Position numbers and translations under genes: made by a program. The notes beneath the pieces are model-generated. The model did no database searches, was not told where the DNA came from, and saw only the letters and a list, made by a program, of their open reading frames with translations. A DNA stretch of 18,258 bases from Puniceicoccales bacterium. Lineage in GTDB: Bacteria > Verrucomicrobiota > Verrucomicrobiia > Opitutales > JAIRKQ01. The stretch is from positions 1-18,258 of the forward strand of contig JAITRI010000053.1 in the NCBI GenBank assembly GCA_031288455.1, in the 5' to 3' direction. Shown here piece after piece: positions 13,875 to 18,258 of this stretch (position 1 is its first letter; every line of letters begins with the position of its first letter).

Positions 13875-14756
13875 CTACAGGACGCATCCATTCAACTGCT
13901 CGAATGCATTGAAAATTATTGTCGGCTTAATCTCTCTGCATTCGTCGACTTCCTCGTGCAGCCGCAGCGAATGGACATCGCCGGTGAACAGCGCAGTTTT
14001 CATTCCGATCCTGTGTGCCGGAATGATGTCATTTAGCATGTCATTTCCCACGTACAGAACGTCGGATGTTTTTATCCCAAAAATTTTCAATCCCTCCTCG
14101 CACAGTTTAAATATTGTCGCCGATGGTTTTTTGTGCCTGTGTTCGTAGGACCATATGCAAATGGGGCGCTTAAACCCGAGCGTCTCCAGGCTATTTTGGT
14201 ACAGCGCCTCCATCATTATGGGCGTGTAAAATTGCGCCGTGGAAATTATACCGGAGTATGTGTTAGTGTCCTGCAGATTTCTGATGAACTCGAGTGATCC
14301 CCTCGACGGCCACACCGGATTGACCTTGCATTCATGGCGCACGATTACGTGGCGCATGGACCGTTCGGTCATGTCGCCGTCGATTATGCCATTTGCGAAT
14401 AATTCATTCAAAAAATCCTGCCAAACGTCGCAGATGTTAATTTCCGGGTGCAATATGCCCTCCGCTTTTCTTATGTCGTAGTGCGCTTTGACGTGGCCGA
14501 TGTACAGCTCCTTCAGATTCATTTCATGCTCGAACACGTCGAAATCTGATTCCTCGAGCGCCTCGACGATTGATCGGTCGGACTCCGCACCGGTATTATC
14601 CAGTGAATTTTCTCCGGAACGCGTTGTGAAAAGAGTTCCGTACACGTCGAATATCACGGCCCTGATTCCGGAAAGCTTCCGCAATTTTGGCTTGGTGTGT
14701 GCCGGTTCCGCTTCAATGGGATTTAGCAGCGACAGTATTGTTTTTGTCAGTGGCAT
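13875..14756 (-). CDS. HAD-superfamily hydrolase
   Basis: A 293-residue haloacid-dehalogenase-type hydrolase. Motif I is FDVYGTLF with nucleophile Asp37; as in 2-haloacid dehalogenases the second acidic position is Tyr. Motif II is likely the ST of GIISTAQF, motif III the Lys of HRHKKPSATIF, and motif IV YVGNDMLNDIIPA. The cap insertion lies between motifs I and II. The first 30 residues are a non-conserved extension. The substrate cannot be told from sequence; phosphoglycolate-like or nucleotide phosphatase activity are possible. A 151-base gap separates it from ntt upstream. Confidence 0.87.
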   Translation of the reverse strand: MPLTKTILSLLNPIEAEPAHTKPKLRKLSGIRAVIFDVYGTLFTTRSGENSLDNTGAESDRSIVEALEESDFDVFEHEMNLKELYIGHVKAHYDIRKAEGILHPEINICDVWQDFLNELFANGIIDGDMTERSMRHVIVRHECKVNPVWPSRGSLEFIRNLQDTNTYSGIISTAQFYTPIMMEALYQNSLETLGFKRPICIWSYEHRHKKPSATIFKLCEEGLKIFGIKTSDVLYVGNDMLNDIIPAHRIGMKTALFTGDVHSLRLHEEVDECREIKPTIIFNAFEQLNGCVL

Positions 14757-14907
14757 ACTTCTGCGCTAACCGCTGCCATTCTCCAAAAAATAACGACAGC
14801 AGCAGCAATTGCTGTACTCTATACTGTTTTTCACGCAAAATGAAATAACATTTTTCAAAAACAGGGGAACGGCCGCAAGGCAACACAAATTTATGTGCCG
14901 CGCTCCA

Positions 14908-16440
14908 TCAATTGGACTTTGCATGAGATCCACTGGCAGCAGTTACCGCAAGAATTTTCCTATTCAATGCCCTCACGGACAATATCCACAGAGAACAGAT
15001 TATGATCAACGTGCCCAGCAGATATGGCGTCAATTCGATCAGTGTAAATCTTCTGCCGTAGATTGCCCCGAGAATCATGAGGAGCAGCGCCTGTATCCAG
15101 GCTCCGCTGGCCTTGCCGAGGCGGCCGCCAACCACTTCAACAACTGCCTTTCCTTTGATCTTCATGTCCTCATCGAGCGGAATATATGCCATTTCTTTTG
15201 TCAGATCAAAGAGAGCATACTTCGTCGATTTCGCCAAAATTAATATCGTTACTCCCGTGAAAACTGCCACAGCCAGCGGGTTTGTGCCCAGTCTCGCCAG
15301 CGCATCAACGAAACTGTCACGCCACAGTATGAATGCGAAAAATGTACTGCCAGCAACCAGCGTCAGCGTCGGTGTTATGACAGCTGCAGTAAACCAACTG
15401 AATGTGCGCAAAATATTGCCACCAATTATCATGACAACTATGGAAGCTAGCCCAGTGTAGGAGGAGTACCTGCCCATGAACGCATTGAAATCATTCGGAT
15501 TGGGATACATCAGCTTGACCTGCCCCTTCCACAGCGCCTCGATGACGTTCACTCCAATGCCGTAGCAGATTACGAGCGCAGCTATTAGGCCGAGATAGGG
15601 AGAGGTGATCATTATCTCCATGCTCTGCCAAAATCCCATTTTTTCTTTCTTTTTTATTCCAGGCAATTCCGGCTTATCGTAGAACCTCTTGTCCGTAAGC
15701 ACGCATTTGTAAACCCAGCGGTATATTGCCATCGCAATCAGTCCAGAGCAAACCACGACCACCATCAGCCAGCGCAATACAACCACCCACTGTGTTCCTC
15801 CCTTAACGATGCGGTTGGCGACTCCGGCGATGAATCCGGCGGCAAGCAGTGAAAATTGCCCCAAAAGTCCGAAAAATGAATAGAATCTTTTCGCTTCCGA
15901 TATTTTACACGTCTGATTTGCAAATTGCCAAAACAGCAGCGACAGTGCCGCGCTACCCCACAGCTCGGACATGACGAAAAATATCGCGTTGATCCAATTG
16001 CCAATGATCGCTATGGGCCAGTGAAATGCCGGGGACCATGACGCCTGCCACCGCTTTACCGTTTCCACGGACGGCTGGAGATATTCCAGGTTCGGACATA
16101 GCACCCATCCAAAAATTGCGAAAAACAGCAAAAATATTCCAACTGTCACGTAGAATAATTTTTCGCTGCTCATAAAATCGCTGCCCTTCGCGTACAGCAG
16201 CATGAAGAAAACTGCGCTCGGCATGACCAGCCACGATTTTAAAAATGGCAGAACTTCAGCCCCAGAATTCGTGGCCGTCACGTTGACAGCATCCTTTAAA
16301 TTCCTCAGCAGTGTATAGTTAAGCAGGATGCAGAAAAACATCATCCCCATGGGCAACGCCTTCTTAATCTCAAAGGCTTTTATGGGAAATAATATTTTAC
16401 GCAATTTACTAAACTCAATTGCCTGATCGCCACCACTCAT
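14908..16440 (-). CDS. ntt: Ntt/Tlc-family ATP/ADP or nucleotide translocase
   Basis: A 510-residue inner-membrane carrier with about a dozen hydrophobic segments, full length for the Tlc/AAA family. The N-terminal signature FCILLNYTLLRNLKDAVNVT followed by NSGAEVLPFLKSW (residues 36-70) is diagnostic, and TKYALFDLTKEMAYIPLDED plus IKGKAVVEVVGGRLGK match the C-terminal half. Members exchange host ATP for ADP (energy parasitism) or import other nucleotides by proton symport; the sequence alone does not decide which. The gene lies 80 bases downstream of pyrG on the same strand, with a perfect AT-rich dyad between them. Its presence points to an intracellular lifestyle. Confidence 0.95.
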   Translation of the reverse strand: MSGGDQAIEFSKLRKILFPIKAFEIKKALPMGMMFFCILLNYTLLRNLKDAVNVTATNSGAEVLPFLKSWLVMPSAVFFMLLYAKGSDFMSSEKLFYVTVGIFLLFFAIFGWVLCPNLEYLQPSVETVKRWQASWSPAFHWPIAIIGNWINAIFFVMSELWGSAALSLLFWQFANQTCKISEAKRFYSFFGLLGQFSLLAAGFIAGVANRIVKGGTQWVVVLRWLMVVVVCSGLIAMAIYRWVYKCVLTDKRFYDKPELPGIKKKEKMGFWQSMEIMITSPYLGLIAALVICYGIGVNVIEALWKGQVKLMYPNPNDFNAFMGRYSSYTGLASIVVMIIGGNILRTFSWFTAAVITPTLTLVAGSTFFAFILWRDSFVDALARLGTNPLAVAVFTGVTILILAKSTKYALFDLTKEMAYIPLDEDMKIKGKAVVEVVGGRLGKASGAWIQALLLMILGAIYGRRFTLIELTPYLLGTLIIICSLWILSVRALNRKILAVTAASGSHAKSN

Positions 16441-16491
16441 AACTTAACGCCTATTTCTCAATAGCAAGGCACAAACTTACTCCACATATTT

Positions 16492-16515
16492 TGAAATTAA
16501 TCAATATTAATTTCA
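16492..16515. promoter_or_regulatory. Perfect AT-rich dyad between pyrG and ntt
   Basis: TGAAATTAA (16492-16500), spacer TCAATA, TTAATTTCA (16507-16515): a perfect nine-base inverted repeat starting 52 bases upstream of the ntt ATG and just after the pyrG stop. Position and symmetry fit a dimeric repressor or activator site controlling ntt; a weak stem at the pyrG 3' end is the alternative. Confidence 0.45.
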
Positions 16516-16520
16516 CATAA

Positions 16521-18113
16521 TTATGAATTTTTTATCGCCGCCCTGATAAAATTCGCAAACAATGGGTGCGCCACCGATGGTTTTGATAAAAATTCCGGGT
16601 GAAATTGCACGGCGACAAACCACCTGTGATTTTCGATTTCCACGATTTCCACCAAATTTTTTTGCGGATTTCTCCCGGCCACCGCCAACCCATTTTCCGA
16701 TAAAAGTTTTTCGAATTGCGGATTAAATTCATATCTGTGCCTGTGCCTTTCTGCGATGTTGCGCACGCCGTAGGCCCTGTGCGAAATTGTTCCCTCCTTC
16801 AATTCGCAATCGTGGAGTCCGAGTCGCATCGTGGCACCTTTGTTGCTGATATTTTTTTGGTCGTGCATGAGAAATATCACCCTATTCTCGGCGTTTTCAT
16901 CGAATTCCTCACTGGTGGCATTCGCGATTCCGGCGACATTTCTGGCGAACTCAATGGCGGCGATCTGCATGCCCAAACAAATGCCAAAGTATGGAATGTC
17001 GTTCTCCCTCGCGTATTTCGCGGCCAATATTTTGCCCTCCATTCCGCGATTGCCAAATCCTCCAGGGATCAGTATGCCGTCCAACTTGTCCAGCATTGCA
17101 ACGCCGAATTTTTCGATATCCTCCGAGTCCACCGGAACTATTTCCACCCTGCAGCGATTCGCTATTCCGCCGTGACTCAGCGCCTCAAAAACAGATTTAT
17201 AGGCGTCCTTCAGGCCGGTGTATTTCCCAACGAGGCCGATTCTGACGGACGTCTGCGGATTTGCTAAATTTTCCACAATGGTTTTCCATTGGGAGATGTC
17301 GCAATTCTCGCGCACCGGCAGACCGAGGCGATGCAATACTATGCCGTCCAAATTTTCATCGTGCAGCACGACCGGAAGTTCATAGATTGACAGCTGCAGA
17401 TCGCGCTCTTCGACAACGCACTGTCTTTCGACGTTACAGAACATGCTCACCTTGTGGCGCAGCTCCATGGGAAGTTCAATCTCCGTCCGACATATTAGAA
17501 TATCCGGCTGTATGCCAATTTCGCGCAATCTGGCGACGCTCTGCTGGCACGGTTTGGTTTTCAATTCCTCCGCCGCGCGCAAATATGGAATGAGTGCCAT
17601 GTGAATGTAGAGGACGTTTTCTCTGCCGACGTCCATTGCCATCTGCCGCATGGCCTCCACAAATGGCAGGCTTTCAATGTCGCCGACCGTGCCGCCGATT
17701 TCCGTTATGAGAATGTCGCATCCGTCCGCGCCGCGCCGAAATTTCTCCTTTATTTCATCGGTGACGTGCGGGATTATTTGCACCGTCTGCCCAAGAAAAT
17801 CTCCGCGTCGTTCCTTCTGCATTATGGAGGAGTATATTTGTCCAGCAGATACGCTGTTTTCCCGCGATAATTTTGTCGATGTGAATCTTTCGTAGTGTCC
17901 GAGATCGAGATCCGTTTCGGTGCCATCGTCCAGGACGTATACTTCGCCGTGTTGGAACGGACTCATTGTGCCGGGATCAATGTTCAAATAGGGATCAAAT
18001 TTTTGCAATTTCACCGCATAGCCGTGGCATTCCAGCAATGCCGCCAGTGAGCCCGCCGTTAATCCTTTCCCAAGTGACGACACGACGCCTCCGGTTACAA
18101 AAATGTACTTCAT
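16521..18113 (-). CDS. pyrG: CTP synthase
   Basis: A 530-residue cytosolic enzyme making CTP from UTP, ATP and glutamine. The synthetase domain starts with FVTGGVVSSLGKGLTAGSLA, followed by KFDPYLNIDPGTMSPFQHGE, DLDLGHYERF and TEIGGTVGDIESLPF. The glutamine amidotransferase domain begins near residue 290 (IGLVGKYTGLKDAY) with the oxyanion loop GGFGNRG, the nucleophile Cys in YFGICLGMQ, and the His/Glu pair in VQFHPEF. Length and all key residues are normal. The ATG at 18113 gives the canonical MKYIFVTGG start. It is upstream of ntt on the same strand. Confidence 0.97.
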   Translation of the reverse strand: MKYIFVTGGVVSSLGKGLTAGSLAALLECHGYAVKLQKFDPYLNIDPGTMSPFQHGEVYVLDDGTETDLDLGHYERFTSTKLSRENSVSAGQIYSSIMQKERRGDFLGQTVQIIPHVTDEIKEKFRRGADGCDILITEIGGTVGDIESLPFVEAMRQMAMDVGRENVLYIHMALIPYLRAAEELKTKPCQQSVARLREIGIQPDILICRTEIELPMELRHKVSMFCNVERQCVVEERDLQLSIYELPVVLHDENLDGIVLHRLGLPVRENCDISQWKTIVENLANPQTSVRIGLVGKYTGLKDAYKSVFEALSHGGIANRCRVEIVPVDSEDIEKFGVAMLDKLDGILIPGGFGNRGMEGKILAAKYARENDIPYFGICLGMQIAAIEFARNVAGIANATSEEFDENAENRVIFLMHDQKNISNKGATMRLGLHDCELKEGTISHRAYGVRNIAERHRHRYEFNPQFEKLLSENGLAVAGRNPQKNLVEIVEIENHRWFVAVQFHPEFLSKPSVAHPLFANFIRAAIKNS

Positions 18114-18153
18114 GTGGCGCGCAGTCTGCTAATGTGTTGCGAATAAGACAAGG

Positions 18154-18183
18154 AAAATGCGAAAATTTTCACTCTCGCATTTT
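18154..18183. terminator. Hairpin upstream of pyrG
   Basis: AAAATGCGA (18154-18162) and TCGCATTTT (18175-18183) are perfect complements with a 12-base loop and continue as an A-run and T-run on the two sides, the form of a bidirectional intrinsic terminator. It lies about 40 bases upstream of the pyrG ATG, so on the minus strand it would end whatever lies further right, or act as a leader stem for pyrG. In 18185-18258 short open frames exist on both strands but none can be assigned. Confidence 0.45.
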
Positions 18184-18258
18184 TCACGGTGATGTGCGCC
18201 TGCGACCACGGATTTCCGCGCTCGCCGAGCTGGGTCGCGCGCTCATGCCATCACTATT

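Noticed and set aside
18185..18258. Short open frames at the right edge on both strands
   Set aside because: Plus and minus readings are both partly plausible over only about 25 codons, so no gene can be supported.

Overview
The window looks like a chromosomal segment of a Gram-negative, host-associated bacterium of the PVC group. Verrucomicrobiota (Opitutia-like) is my best guess, from the sequence character of bS21, the cysteine-free bL32, the long BamD-like protein and LptE. This placement is by eye, not by tree. An outer membrane is implied by the BamD-like and LptE genes and a peptidoglycan step by murE. The strongest ecological clue is a full-length Ntt/Tlc-type nucleotide transporter (14908-16440, minus), a family typical of obligate intracellular bacteria that take nucleotides from a host cell.

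Layout. On the left, two minus-strand genes run leftward: sufU (1134-1583) and a large unrecognised reading frame that leaves the window at base 1 (start near 1165). A 51-bp divergent region separates sufU from a long plus-strand block (1635-12105): comF, accD, murE, an unrecognised coiled-coil protein (4781-5569), tRNA-Val(GAC), rpsU, rpmF, plsX, fabH, a BamD-like protein, lptE, rpe, a YdeI/OmdA-like gene and a YycJ/WalJ-like metallo-beta-lactamase-fold hydrolase. Most neighbours overlap or lie within tens of bases, so several operons are likely. The only stretch over 300 bases without a gene (12106-12506) lies between convergent genes and holds two copies of an 82-base hairpin-rich repeat plus further inverted repeats.

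Right of this, everything reads on the minus strand: pyrG (16521-18113), ntt (14908-16440), a HAD hydrolase (13875-14756), a stand-alone RelE/ParE-like small protein (13401-13754) and, nine bases after it, an unrecognised three-helix membrane protein (12507-13391).

How the genes fit together: accD, plsX and fabH supply fatty-acid and phospholipid synthesis; murE, the BamD-like protein and lptE serve the envelope; rpsU, rpmF and the tRNA serve translation; sufU serves Fe-S assembly; pyrG and ntt both concern the nucleotide pool. The items most worth a second look are the two unrecognised, AT-richer proteins with similar architecture (possible host-interaction proteins), loss of half the zinc ribbon in AccD, an altered amino-acid-recognition motif in MurE, the paired intergenic repeat, the orphan RelE-like plus membrane-protein pair, and a perfect AT-rich dyad between pyrG and ntt.
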